DNA from: CAG-390 sp045636385
GTDB lineage: Bacteria > Bacillota > Clostridia > Oscillospirales > CAG-272
Direction of reading: 5' to 3'
Assembly (NCBI GenBank): GCA_045636385.1
Contig: JAZTXK010000078.1
Coordinates: forward strand, 124,001 to 188,000
DNA length: 64,000 nt
Shown: piece after piece, positions 1 through 7,131 of the stretch
Layout of the letters: each line of letters begins with the position of its first letter
Numbering within the stretch: the stretch's first letter is position 1
The notes under the pieces: generated by a model
Database searches by the model: none
What the model was told of the DNA's origin: nothing
The model's input: only the letters and a program-made list of their open reading frames with translations
Made by a program: the position numbers and the translations under genes

Positions 1-882
1 ACTTACATTCTCTTCCCCCTCGTATTCATAGTAATGCTTATTATGAATCTTATACGCAAGATTTGGGGTAAAGAATCCGATGAAGAGCCCGAGATAACTG
101 AGGATGAATTATCTTCAATTATAGATACTGTTGAAAAAGAAGGCGTAATTGATGAGGATCAGAGCGATCTGCTTCAGTCTTCGCTTGAATTCTCGGATAC
201 AACAGTTGAAGAGATTATGACACCCAGAATTGATCTCGTTACTATTGATCTTGATGATGACGATGATGAGATCTTCGAGACGATCAGTGGGTCTACTTTC
301 TCAAGATTACCCGTTTACCGCGACAGTATCGATGATATCATCGGTATTCTCCATCTTAACCTTTACTACAAGGAAGCGGTTGACAGTAAAAAAGTAGATA
401 TTGAGTCTATGCTTCTCGATACTTGCTATATGCACAAGACTCTCAAGCTCCCCGCGGCGCTTAAGATGCTCCGCGAAAAGCAGGTCCATATGGCTATTGT
501 TATTGACGAGTTCGGCGGAACACTCGGTGTAGTTACTATCGAAGATATCCTTGAAGAAATCGTTGGCGACATTTGGGACGAGTCTGATGAAATCGTTTCC
601 GAAATGGTAGAAAAAGCTCCCAATGAGTATGAGATCCTCGGAGAAATGAGCATCGGAGATCTCTTCTACGAGCTCGACTTCCATCCCAAGGATTTTGAAT
701 GTGAATATTCCACAGTGGGCGGATGGGCTATCCAAAGCCTTGAAGCAGAGCCTCACGTAGGCGACAAATTCACTTATGAGCACCTTGAGATCGAAGTTAC
801 CGAAATGGAAGACGACATACTTGTAACAAAGCTTAAGGTTACCGTCGGCGAGATCAGTAACGACGAAGACGAAGAAGAATAA
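1..882 (+). CDS. CorC/HlyC-type CBS-pair membrane protein (5' end cut off)
   Basis: The frame is open from base 1 and the first codons encode a hydrophobic stretch (about residues 1-18, ending near LIMNLIRK). The real start therefore lies before the window, and this is the last transmembrane helix of an N-terminal DUF21/CNNM domain. After an acidic linker come two CBS modules, with EEIMTPR followed by FSRLPVYRDSIDDIIGIL, and later DEFGGTLGVVTIEDILEEI. The C-terminus is a CorC_HlyC-type domain (GDLFYELDF, STVGGWAI) with an acidic tail. Members are membrane proteins linked to Mg2+/Co2+ efflux; the name hemolysin C is historical. A hairpin terminator follows the stop at once. The family is clear; the ion is inference. 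Confidence 0.88.
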   Translation, partial: TYILFPLVFIVMLIMNLIRKIWGKESDEEPEITEDELSSIIDTVEKEGVIDEDQSDLLQSSLEFSDTTVEEIMTPRIDLVTIDLDDDDDEIFETISGSTFSRLPVYRDSIDDIIGILHLNLYYKEAVDSKKVDIESMLLDTCYMHKTLKLPAALKMLREKQVHMAIVIDEFGGTLGVVTIEDILEEIVGDIWDESDEIVSEMVEKAPNEYEILGEMSIGDLFYELDFHPKDFECEYSTVGGWAIQSLEAEPHVGDKFTYEHLEIEVTEMEDDILVTKLKVTVGEISNDEDEEE

Positions 883-885
883 TTT

Positions 886-926
886 TAAAAACAGCCGTCG
901 ACATTTTGCCGACGGCTGTTCTCATA
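886..926. terminator. Bidirectional terminator between converging genes
   Basis: An 11-bp perfect stem (890-900 with 910-920, core ACAGCCGTCG) carries a 9-base loop. Read on the minus strand it is followed by five T residues, so it ends the small minus-strand gene well. On the plus strand the T-run is weak but the stem can also stop the CBS gene. Confidence 0.8.
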
Positions 927-1410
927 ATTCCAACGATTTTCTTCCCGATAGCTTCAGAAGCTCAACGACTCCGTTATTATATTTTGCATTACAAGGTGTA
1001 CCGTCGATATCGAGCACAACATTCTCTTTTCGTTCGCCCAGAAGCTTCGGCGGTATTATCATATCGTCGAAGAAAACTACCGAATCAATTTTATGTGATA
1101 ATAATTCCCAACCGGCTTCGAGTGTAACAGTTATCAGATATGAAAATATATGTTCGGATGAGTAAGTCTCCTTGATATCAAGCTTATAAACGTACTTGCC
1201 AAACTGAGCGCCCTTATTATAATCGTAAATATACTTTTCCTCTACCTTTTCATATAGAATCGAACAGGCAAATTTATAGCAGTTGGACGCGTATCTATTC
1301 AAATAATCGTACTTGGCGTCAGAGCCCTCCTCCGGAAAATCGATAATTATCGCGAGGATAATTTTACCGTCAAAGGCGCACATCGTGTAGCGTTTTCGAT
1401 TAAACTGCAT
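922..1410 (-). CDS. Small unknown protein, 162 aa
   Basis: I do not recognise this protein. It starts at ATG 1410 behind GGAG seven bases upstream. There is no signal peptide or membrane helix. The sequence alternates short hydrophobic strands with charged residues (KIILAIIIDFPEEG, YASNCYKFACSILYEKVEEKY, LGERKENVVLDIDG), suggesting a small alpha/beta or mostly beta cytosolic domain. It lies 58 bases downstream of the metallophosphoesterase and is probably co-transcribed with it. Its ribosome binding site sits in one arm of a long intergenic hairpin (1415-1464), so its translation may be controlled. The stop codon overlaps the terminator stem. Confidence 0.6.
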   Translation of the reverse strand: MQFNRKRYTMCAFDGKIILAIIIDFPEEGSDAKYDYLNRYASNCYKFACSILYEKVEEKYIYDYNKGAQFGKYVYKLDIKETYSSEHIFSYLITVTLEAGWELLSHKIDSVVFFDDMIIPPKLLGERKENVVLDIDGTPCNAKYNNGVVELLKLSGRKSLEL

Positions 1411-1414
1411 AATA

Positions 1415-1464
1415 AATCTCCGCTATATCTTGATACAAAAATGTATTCAAGCATAGCGGAGATT
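1415..1464 (-). promoter_or_regulatory. Long intergenic hairpin that hides a ribosome binding site
   Basis: A perfect 12-bp inverted repeat (AATCTCCGCTAT at 1415-1426, its complement at 1453-1464) encloses a second stem (1430-1437 with 1442-1450, one bulge). In the minus-strand mRNA the downstream arm contains the GGAG of the 162-aa gene. No long T-run follows, so it is better read as a translational control, RNA-processing or partial terminator element than as a strong terminator. Confidence 0.55.
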
Positions 1465-1468
1465 ATGA

Positions 1469-2575
1469 TTAAAATTCTAACGTATCCTCGCCGTGGATAT
1501 CGCCGTTTGAATCGATGAATTTAACCTTGCAGTAATTCTTTTCAAATACGAGAGAGCCACATACGATGTTCTCTTCTCCCTTAAAGGGCTTAGAAGCGGT
1601 CACAACGTGACAGGGCTGTCCCTCTGCCTTTGATTCCTCAGTTTGCTTATAAATCGAGCAATTATGCACGTGACCGCAAAGCATCATATCGGGCTTCACG
1701 TTCTCGCTTAAAAGCTTGCACCAGTAAGCATACCTGTCCTCCTCAATATTGAAAGGCGGATTAAAATGTCTGTTAAAGGGTATATGAGAAATGACCATCT
1801 TGTATTTGACGTCCTCTGCATTATATTCCTTGTCGGCATCCTTGATCACGCTTTCGATATATTTAGTCTGTCGCTCACGGAAGTTTGCGCAGCAAATGGT
1901 ATGTCCGTATTCAGGATTGGTATCCGGCTTATCCTCGGCGCAGTCAAGAACCAGCGCCCAAATAGGGCCTACTTTGACCGAGAAATACGATCTGCCGTTG
2001 TCGGTCGGGGTATGATCCTGGATAAATTCGGCGTAGATTCCTCTCATATCGTGGTTGCCTCTCGAGAAGATTACGGGATATTCGCCCTTTGTTATCTCGC
2101 CCGCGATACAATGAATTGCCGCAAAATATTCGATCTTGCCCGAGTGATTGGGAATATCACCGTTCAGAATAAGCAGATCGTGCTCTCCGTCAGCCTTTGC
2201 GGCGTTTACGGGGCCGTCGATTCTGTTATGGGCATCAGCAATATGGAAAATGCGAACGGTATCGCCCTCTACGGGTCTGAATTTAGCCGAGTATTCTCCA
2301 ACGTCCTCGAGCTCGGAAAAATAAGGCTTTCTCTCGATTACTTTTCTGAAATATACGGTATATTCTCTGACGGAATCAAGCTCGCAGGCGGGGACTTCTA
2401 TCTTATGAGTAAGAGAAGACGTGCGCAGAATGCCGTTAGAGTCGTCAAAATATTCACTATCTCCAACCTTTACCCACATAGTACAAGGCTCGTTGACAGC
2501 CACAATTATAACGTATCTGTCTCTTACCGCGTACACGGCAGGATAGGTCTTAAAAATTTCAGGATAATTTTTCAT
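1469..2575 (-). CDS. Calcineurin-like metallophosphoesterase, 368 aa
   Basis: Cytosolic phosphoesterase of the calcineurin fold. Metal-binding motifs appear in order: FHIADAHNR (DxH), LILNGDIPNHSG (GDxxxxxG), FSRGNHDMRG (GNHD), MVISHIPFNRHF and LCGHVHNCS (GHxH). The N-terminal 100 residues form a beta-rich region of the kind found ahead of this domain in purple acid phosphatases. The frame stays open further upstream, giving an apparent 43-residue hydrophobic leader. I choose ATG 2575 because a perfect GGAGG lies five bases before it, and the promoter (-10 at 2600-2605) sits inside the would-be leader. Substrate unknown. It is probably co-transcribed with the 162-aa gene. Confidence 0.85.
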   Translation of the reverse strand: MKNYPEIFKTYPAVYAVRDRYVIIVAVNEPCTMWVKVGDSEYFDDSNGILRTSSLTHKIEVPACELDSVREYTVYFRKVIERKPYFSELEDVGEYSAKFRPVEGDTVRIFHIADAHNRIDGPVNAAKADGEHDLLILNGDIPNHSGKIEYFAAIHCIAGEITKGEYPVIFSRGNHDMRGIYAEFIQDHTPTDNGRSYFSVKVGPIWALVLDCAEDKPDTNPEYGHTICCANFRERQTKYIESVIKDADKEYNAEDVKYKMVISHIPFNRHFNPPFNIEEDRYAYWCKLLSENVKPDMMLCGHVHNCSIYKQTEESKAEGQPCHVVTASKPFKGEENIVCGSLVFEKNYCKVKFIDSNGDIHGEDTLEF

Positions 2576-2599
2576 GCTAACCTCCGAATGTTTTTTATT

Positions 2600-2628
2600 A
2601 GTATAGCATTCATTTGATGAAAAGTCAA
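2600..2628 (-). promoter_or_regulatory. Sigma-A promoter for the metallophosphoesterase gene
   Basis: Read on the minus strand: -35 TTGACT (2628-2623), 17-base spacer, -10 TATACT (2605-2600). It is back to back with the plus-strand promoter starting at 2637; the two -35 boxes are eight bases apart. Confidence 0.75.
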
Positions 2629-2636
2629 GATTTGTA

Positions 2637-2665
2637 TTGACAAAAAACAAAATAAGTGATAAAAT
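2637..2665 (+). promoter_or_regulatory. Sigma-A promoter for the alpha/beta hydrolase gene
   Basis: -35 TTGACA (2637-2642), 17-base spacer, -10 TAAAAT (2660-2665). It overlaps the upstream part of the open frame, so translation must start downstream of about 2672. Confidence 0.8.
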
Positions 2666-2693
2666 TATTAAAAATCTAACGGAGTGTGATATT

Positions 2694-3647
2694 TTGATTT
2701 TCATTTACGTTGCCGCAGCCATCATTTTGACGGTTATAGTTGCTTCGATAGTATTCGCAAACGTTGTTTTTAATCTTTGCTTCACCCGCGCCAAGGATCC
2801 CGAAGGGAACGTCGAAAGAGGTATTCAACACATTGAGAAAAGCGGCGGTAACGGTGCGGCGATCCGCGAAGGACGTGAGTGGATGCTTTCGCAAAATGTC
2901 GAGCATCATTATATTACTTCGCGTGACGGCTTACGTTTACACGGTTTTCTTATTCCGAATACTAACACCGATAAGAAAAGAATGGCCATTCTCGTTCACG
3001 GCTACCAAGGTTCGCCTGTGTTTGACTTTTCAGCCGCCGCAAGTTACTATTATAATAACGGCTTTGCGCTCTTCCTGCCCGATCAGAGGACACACGGAGA
3101 AAGCGAGGGAAAGTACATTACCTTCGGCGCTTTCGAACGTTACGACATCGTTGATTGGTGCAAATATCTTGACGATTATACCTCTCATGAATACGAGTTC
3201 ATTTTAAGCGGCGTTTCTATGGGAGCTACTACGGTCCTTCTCGCAGCCGCAGAGCCGGATATGATAAAGCTCAACTACATCACAGCGGACTGCGGTTTTA
3301 CCGATCCCAAGCGAATCTTTACTCACGTATTCAAGCAATGGTACCATCTTCCCACCTTCCCGATATTGAATTTTGCAAGAGTGTTATGTAAGAATAAAGC
3401 AAAATTCTCTTTTGATGAATTCTCTACCACTCAAGCCGTTAAGAATCTCTGCGCACCCATAACCTTCATTCACGGTGAAGCAGATGATTTTGTCCCACCC
3501 GATAACTCGATCGATAATTACAACGCTTGCACGGCGAAAAAGCAATTAGTAACTGTACCTGACGCTGCACACGGTGTATCTTATATCAAAGATCCCATTG
3601 GTGTTCAGCGCGAGCTTCAAAGGATTTTTGACAATTATTTCTCATAA
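2694..3647 (+). CDS. Membrane-anchored alpha/beta hydrolase (TTG start), 317 aa
   Basis: Serine hydrolase anchored by one N-terminal helix (about residues 2-28). Motifs: VHGYQGSP (oxyanion region, 101-108), nucleophile elbow GVSMGA (Ser175), acid in HGEADDFVP (Asp264 or Asp265), and His293 in DAAHGVSY. This resembles the prolyl-peptidase/esterase-like hydrolases of Firmicutes; the substrate is unknown. The start is TTG 2694: GGAG lies at 2681-2684, the first residues then form the membrane helix, and the promoter at 2637-2665 rules out the longer reading. A strong terminator follows directly, so the gene is monocistronic. Confidence 0.85.
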   Translation: MIFIYVAAAIILTVIVASIVFANVVFNLCFTRAKDPEGNVERGIQHIEKSGGNGAAIREGREWMLSQNVEHHYITSRDGLRLHGFLIPNTNTDKKRMAILVHGYQGSPVFDFSAAASYYYNNGFALFLPDQRTHGESEGKYITFGAFERYDIVDWCKYLDDYTSHEYEFILSGVSMGATTVLLAAAEPDMIKLNYITADCGFTDPKRIFTHVFKQWYHLPTFPILNFARVLCKNKAKFSFDEFSTTQAVKNLCAPITFIHGEADDFVPPDNSIDNYNACTAKKQLVTVPDAAHGVSYIKDPIGVQRELQRIFDNYFS

Positions 3648-3648
3648 G

Positions 3649-3679
3649 AAAACGGCTGCAAAATCGCAGCCGTTTTTAC
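3649..3679. terminator. Bidirectional terminator
   Basis: A 9-bp GC-rich stem (AACGGCTGC, 3651-3659 with 3666-3674) with a 6-base loop and a T-run on the plus strand. It separates the hydrolase from the converging aminopeptidase gene. Confidence 0.85.
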
Positions 3680-3686
3680 TTTTAAA

Positions 3687-4916
3687 TTAGAAAGCCCAGT
3701 TTCCGTCTCTGAAGATCGGAACGGTTTTGCCGTCGTTGCAAATCGCATCAATAGAAAGATCCTCGGAGCCGATCATAAAGTCAACGTGGATCATCGAGTC
3801 GTTTACACCCATTTCTCTGCACTCATCGAGAGTATAATTTCCGTAATCCTTAACACAGTTTGCAAATCCCATACCGAGCGCAAGATGGCAGCAAGCGTTC
3901 TCGTCAAACAGCGTGTTATAGAAGGTCAGACCCGAATTTCTGATAGGAGAATCGTAAGGAACGAGGGCAACCTCGCCGAGATACGCTGCGCCTTCGTCCA
4001 TAGAGATCATCTGCTTGAGAAGCTCCTCATTCTTTTCCGCATGAGCTTCAACAGCTTTTCCGCCTTCGAAACGAATGCTGAAGTTTTCGATAAGTTCACC
4101 TCTGAAGGAAAGCGGACGTGTAGCTACGACGGTACCTTCCGCAAGACCTCTCATAGGAGTTGTAAAGCATTCCTCGGAAGGAATGTTGGGGTTGAATTCG
4201 ATACCGGATCCAAGCGCATCCTCGCTGCCGCCGAGGAACATTCCGTTCTTCATCATACCTACGGTAAAATCAGTTCCGTTTGCAGACTTGAAGTGGAGTT
4301 CCTTTATGCCGAGAGAATCAAGGTAGTTGCATCTGCTCTTGAGATCAGCGTTGTGCTTGATCCAAGCGAGAATGGGATCTGCGCCGTCGGCTCTTGACGT
4401 GTAAAGAATAGCCTCCCAAAGCTTTTCCATCGCCTTATTTTTGGTTTCACCGGGGAACATCTTCTTAGCCCACTTTTCGCCCGGGATAGCAGCGATACAC
4501 CACTGATACTTATTTTCCATCTTATCGCGGTAGGGCTTGATTATGGGATAGATCGCCTGCTGTGACTTTGCGAGCTTTTCCTGATTGATTCCGGCAAGTC
4601 CATCGGGATCTTCTGAATCAATGTAAATCATAACGGGAAGGACATCAGAACGGTGAGCGAGCTTTGCAACCTCCCAATCCTCCATCTTCGAAAGAGTTTT
4701 AAGGCTGCGGTATCTATAATTTACCTTAGTCAGCGGCTGATAAGACCACTCAACCATTACCTTCGCAGCTCCCGCACGATAACATTCCTCTGCAAGCATC
4801 TTAACGAATTCGGGATTTTCAACCGAAGTGTTGATGATTACCTCCTGGCCTTTCTGTACGTTTGCGCCTTTCACAGCGATGAGTTTAGCATATTGTCTGA
4901 TGACTGTTTTTTTCAT
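3687..4916 (-). CDS. Family M29 metallo-aminopeptidase, 409 aa
   Basis: Cytosolic broad-specificity aminopeptidase of the AmpS/PepS/aminopeptidase T family, normally a dimer with a two-metal centre. The order of conserved stretches matches: NPNIPSEECFTTP with the first Glu ligand, LGEVALVPYDSP (Glu), ENACCHLALG (His), and NDSMIHVDFMIG (His and Asp). Length is normal for the family (about 410). ATG 4916 was chosen over one nine codons upstream because GAGG lies seven bases before it and the family begins MKKTVIRQYAKLI-like. Expressed alone from its own promoter; probably recycles peptides. Confidence 0.93.
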   Translation of the reverse strand: MKKTVIRQYAKLIAVKGANVQKGQEVIINTSVENPEFVKMLAEECYRAGAAKVMVEWSYQPLTKVNYRYRSLKTLSKMEDWEVAKLAHRSDVLPVMIYIDSEDPDGLAGINQEKLAKSQQAIYPIIKPYRDKMENKYQWCIAAIPGEKWAKKMFPGETKNKAMEKLWEAILYTSRADGADPILAWIKHNADLKSRCNYLDSLGIKELHFKSANGTDFTVGMMKNGMFLGGSEDALGSGIEFNPNIPSEECFTTPMRGLAEGTVVATRPLSFRGELIENFSIRFEGGKAVEAHAEKNEELLKQMISMDEGAAYLGEVALVPYDSPIRNSGLTFYNTLFDENACCHLALGMGFANCVKDYGNYTLDECREMGVNDSMIHVDFMIGSEDLSIDAICNDGKTVPIFRDGNWAF

Positions 4917-4948
4917 TTTACACCTCAATGGAATTTTGTTCATACGAG

Positions 4949-4977
4949 ATTATAGCACATTTTCGGTATAATTGCAA
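4949..4977 (-). promoter_or_regulatory. Sigma-A promoter for the M29 aminopeptidase gene
   Basis: Minus strand: -35 TTGCAA (4977-4972), 17-base spacer, perfect -10 TATAAT (4954-4949). Confidence 0.75.
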
Positions 4978-5027
4978 GTAATAAGATAATATTTTTCTCA
5001 AAAAGAAAAGATTGTTATGTTTTTAAC

Positions 5028-5056
5028 TTGAATAATTTTCAATTATATTGTATAAT
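5028..5056 (+). promoter_or_regulatory. Sigma-A promoter for the isomerase and RNA methyltransferase pair
   Basis: -35 TTGAAT (5028-5033), 17-base spacer, perfect -10 TATAAT (5051-5056). It lies inside the open frame upstream of the true start, confirming the start at 5088. Confidence 0.75.
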
Positions 5057-5087
5057 ATGCTTAATGACAATTTTGGAGGTATTCCTT

Positions 5088-5951
5088 ATGAAATTATGCG
5101 GAATGACGCTTTTATACAGAGATATTCGCGGTTCTCAAGAAAAGCAGCCTATTTCCGACGCTATACGCAGGCTTGCGGCAATTGGATACGATGCGGCGGA
5201 CGCCAACCTCGTAATGATCTGCAACAAGACCTTAAGACTCCACGAGGACGATTGGAAATATGAGGCTGAAAAGATCGCACTGGCTTCAGAAGAAACAGGA
5301 ATCGAGATCGCGCAGTGTCACCTTCCTTTCAAGGGCAAAAGAGTCAAGTGCCACACCCCCGAGGATCTTGAATATTATTACGAAATGATGTATCGCGCGA
5401 TTGACGTTGCATCCTTTCTCGGCATACCGTGGGGCGTTTTCCACCCCGAAACACTTCGTGGCAAAGATCTTACCGATGACGAGTGCGCAAAGATCAACCA
5501 CGAAACGAACGACAAATATATTGAATACGCACTCAACAAGAATTTGAATATCGCATACGAAAATATGACGCTCGGCAAGTGCGCGGGTTATTGCACTTAC
5601 GTTGATCAGCTGATACATCTGATCGATTCGTACAATGACAGCAGAATCGGCGCCTGCTGGGATTCGGGTCACGCAAATATGGTTTACGACGATCAGTACG
5701 AGCCGCTTTTGAAGCTCGGTCACAGACTTCGTTGTACACATATTAACGACAATCTCGGCGCAGACGATCTTCATCTTGCTCCCTTCTCAGGTACAATCAA
5801 ATGGGAATCCGTAATGAGAGCTCTGCGCGATATTAATTATCCCGGTGTACTCAATCTCGAAATCGGTCTTAACAATCAATCTCCCGATAGCCTCAAGGAC
5901 GCTGGTGCAAAATACGCACTTGAAACGCTCCGCACATTAGTAAACTTATAA
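5088..5951 (+). CDS. Sugar phosphate isomerase/epimerase-like TIM barrel, 287 aa
   Basis: Xylose isomerase-like TIM-barrel enzyme (AP endonuclease family 2 fold). Typical strand-end motifs are present: QCHLPF, GVFHPE, IAYENM (metal Glu), ACWDSGHANM (Asp and His), CTHINDN and NLEIGL (C-terminal metal Glu). Members interconvert keto sugars or sugar acids with a divalent metal; the exact substrate cannot be read from the sequence. Start at ATG 5088 behind a perfect GGAGGT; the longer open frame would contain the promoter. It is followed after four bases by the RNA methyltransferase gene, a pairing without obvious metabolic logic. Confidence 0.85.
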   Translation: MKLCGMTLLYRDIRGSQEKQPISDAIRRLAAIGYDAADANLVMICNKTLRLHEDDWKYEAEKIALASEETGIEIAQCHLPFKGKRVKCHTPEDLEYYYEMMYRAIDVASFLGIPWGVFHPETLRGKDLTDDECAKINHETNDKYIEYALNKNLNIAYENMTLGKCAGYCTYVDQLIHLIDSYNDSRIGACWDSGHANMVYDDQYEPLLKLGHRLRCTHINDNLGADDLHLAPFSGTIKWESVMRALRDINYPGVLNLEIGLNNQSPDSLKDAGAKYALETLRTLVNL

Positions 5952-5955
5952 AGAT

Positions 5956-7089
5956 ATGAAATTCACTTACGTTGCAACTTGTATGTTTGGTCTCGAGAAG
6001 CTTCTCGGCGAAGAGATAGACGCTCTCGGACTCAAAAGAACCTTTACGATGGACGGCAGAGTTTTCTTCACGGGTGATGCCGTCGACTGCGCAAGAGCCA
6101 ATATCAATTTAAGAGTCGCCGAACGAGTATATATTCTCGCAGGCGAGCCTTTTACCGCCACGACCTTTGACGAGCTCTTTGAAAAATGTAAACTCATTGA
6201 GTGGGAGAATTTCATCCCCCCGTCGGGCGCATTCCCCGTGGCAGGACATTCGATAAAGAGTACTCTTGCGTCCATTCCCAACTGTCAGAAGATACTTAAA
6301 AAATCCATCGCAGTAAGACTTGGTGAAAAATACGGTCTTATCAGAATGCCTGAGGATGGACGGCTTACGAAGATCGAATTCTTCATCTTCAAGGATACCG
6401 TTTATATGATGATCGACACGTCGGGCGTTGCGCTTCACAAGCGTGGATACAGACCCGTAGCAAACGCCGCTCCTCTCCGAGAAACTCTTGCAGCGGCAAT
6501 GGCGCTCACCGCTCGTATAAGGCCCGATATCTTCCTCTGGGACCCTTTCTGCGGCTCCGGCACGATTGCAATAGAAGGCGCATTGATCGCAACACGGCGC
6601 GCTCCCGGACTCCACAGGAGCTTTGCGGGCGAGGATCTTGCTTTCATCGACGGAAAATGCTGGGAGGATGCGCGAGAGGAAGCTAACTCCAATATTGTTT
6701 CCGATTCTCCTTACCGCGGATTCGGATCGGATATCAACCCCGAATGTATCGAAACCGCAATTTCAAACGCAGACAGAGCCGGCGTCGGAAAGCATATTAA
6801 ATTCTTCACCGCTGACGCGCAGAAGATTTCAAAGCCTTCTTTTGATTGCAGAGGAACACTGATCTGCAATCCTCCTTACGGCGAGCGAATGATGAGTATG
6901 CGCGATGCTGAAGAGCTTTACCGTAACATCGGCAAATGCTTTGCCGAAATGTCACCTTGGCAGATTTACGTTCTGACCTCTTGCGAATATTTCGAGCGTC
7001 TTTACGGCAGAAAAGCCGATAGAGTCAGAAAGCTCTACAACGGAACAATCCCGTCGTTCTTATATCAGTTCTATAAACCCCAAAAATAA
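5956..7089 (+). CDS. THUMP-domain class I SAM-dependent rRNA methyltransferase (RlmL/YpsC-like), 377 aa
   Basis: Likely 23S rRNA guanine-N2 methyltransferase of the RlmL N-half/YpsC type. The N-terminal part (about residues 1-165) is a ferredoxin-like plus THUMP RNA-binding region. The catalytic Rossmann domain follows with DPFCGSGTIAIEGA (SAM motif I), GFGSDINPECIE and the catalytic CNPPYGER motif. Length agrees with the single-domain Firmicutes family, unlike the double-domain E. coli enzyme. The start codon lies four bases after the previous stop with no clear ribosome binding site, so translational coupling is likely. The target base (G2445 equivalent) is inferred from the family. Confidence 0.88.
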   Translation: MKFTYVATCMFGLEKLLGEEIDALGLKRTFTMDGRVFFTGDAVDCARANINLRVAERVYILAGEPFTATTFDELFEKCKLIEWENFIPPSGAFPVAGHSIKSTLASIPNCQKILKKSIAVRLGEKYGLIRMPEDGRLTKIEFFIFKDTVYMMIDTSGVALHKRGYRPVANAAPLRETLAAAMALTARIRPDIFLWDPFCGSGTIAIEGALIATRRAPGLHRSFAGEDLAFIDGKCWEDAREEANSNIVSDSPYRGFGSDINPECIETAISNADRAGVGKHIKFFTADAQKISKPSFDCRGTLICNPPYGERMMSMRDAEELYRNIGKCFAEMSPWQIYVLTSCEYFERLYGRKADRVRKLYNGTIPSFLYQFYKPQK

Positions 7090-7094
7090 TAGCA

Positions 7095-7131
7095 AAGCCT
7101 CCCGAATGAATTCGGGAGGCTTGAATTTTTA
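7095..7131. terminator. Bidirectional terminator
   Basis: A 12-bp perfect stem (AAGCCTCCCGAA, 7095-7106 with 7111-7122) with a 4-base loop, followed by a T-rich tail. It separates converging genes. Confidence 0.9.

Noticed and set aside
1469..2704. Metallophosphoesterase with an N-terminal signal or membrane anchor
   Set aside because: The hydrophobic leader lies upstream of the GGAGG-driven start and overlaps the promoter, so it is not translated.
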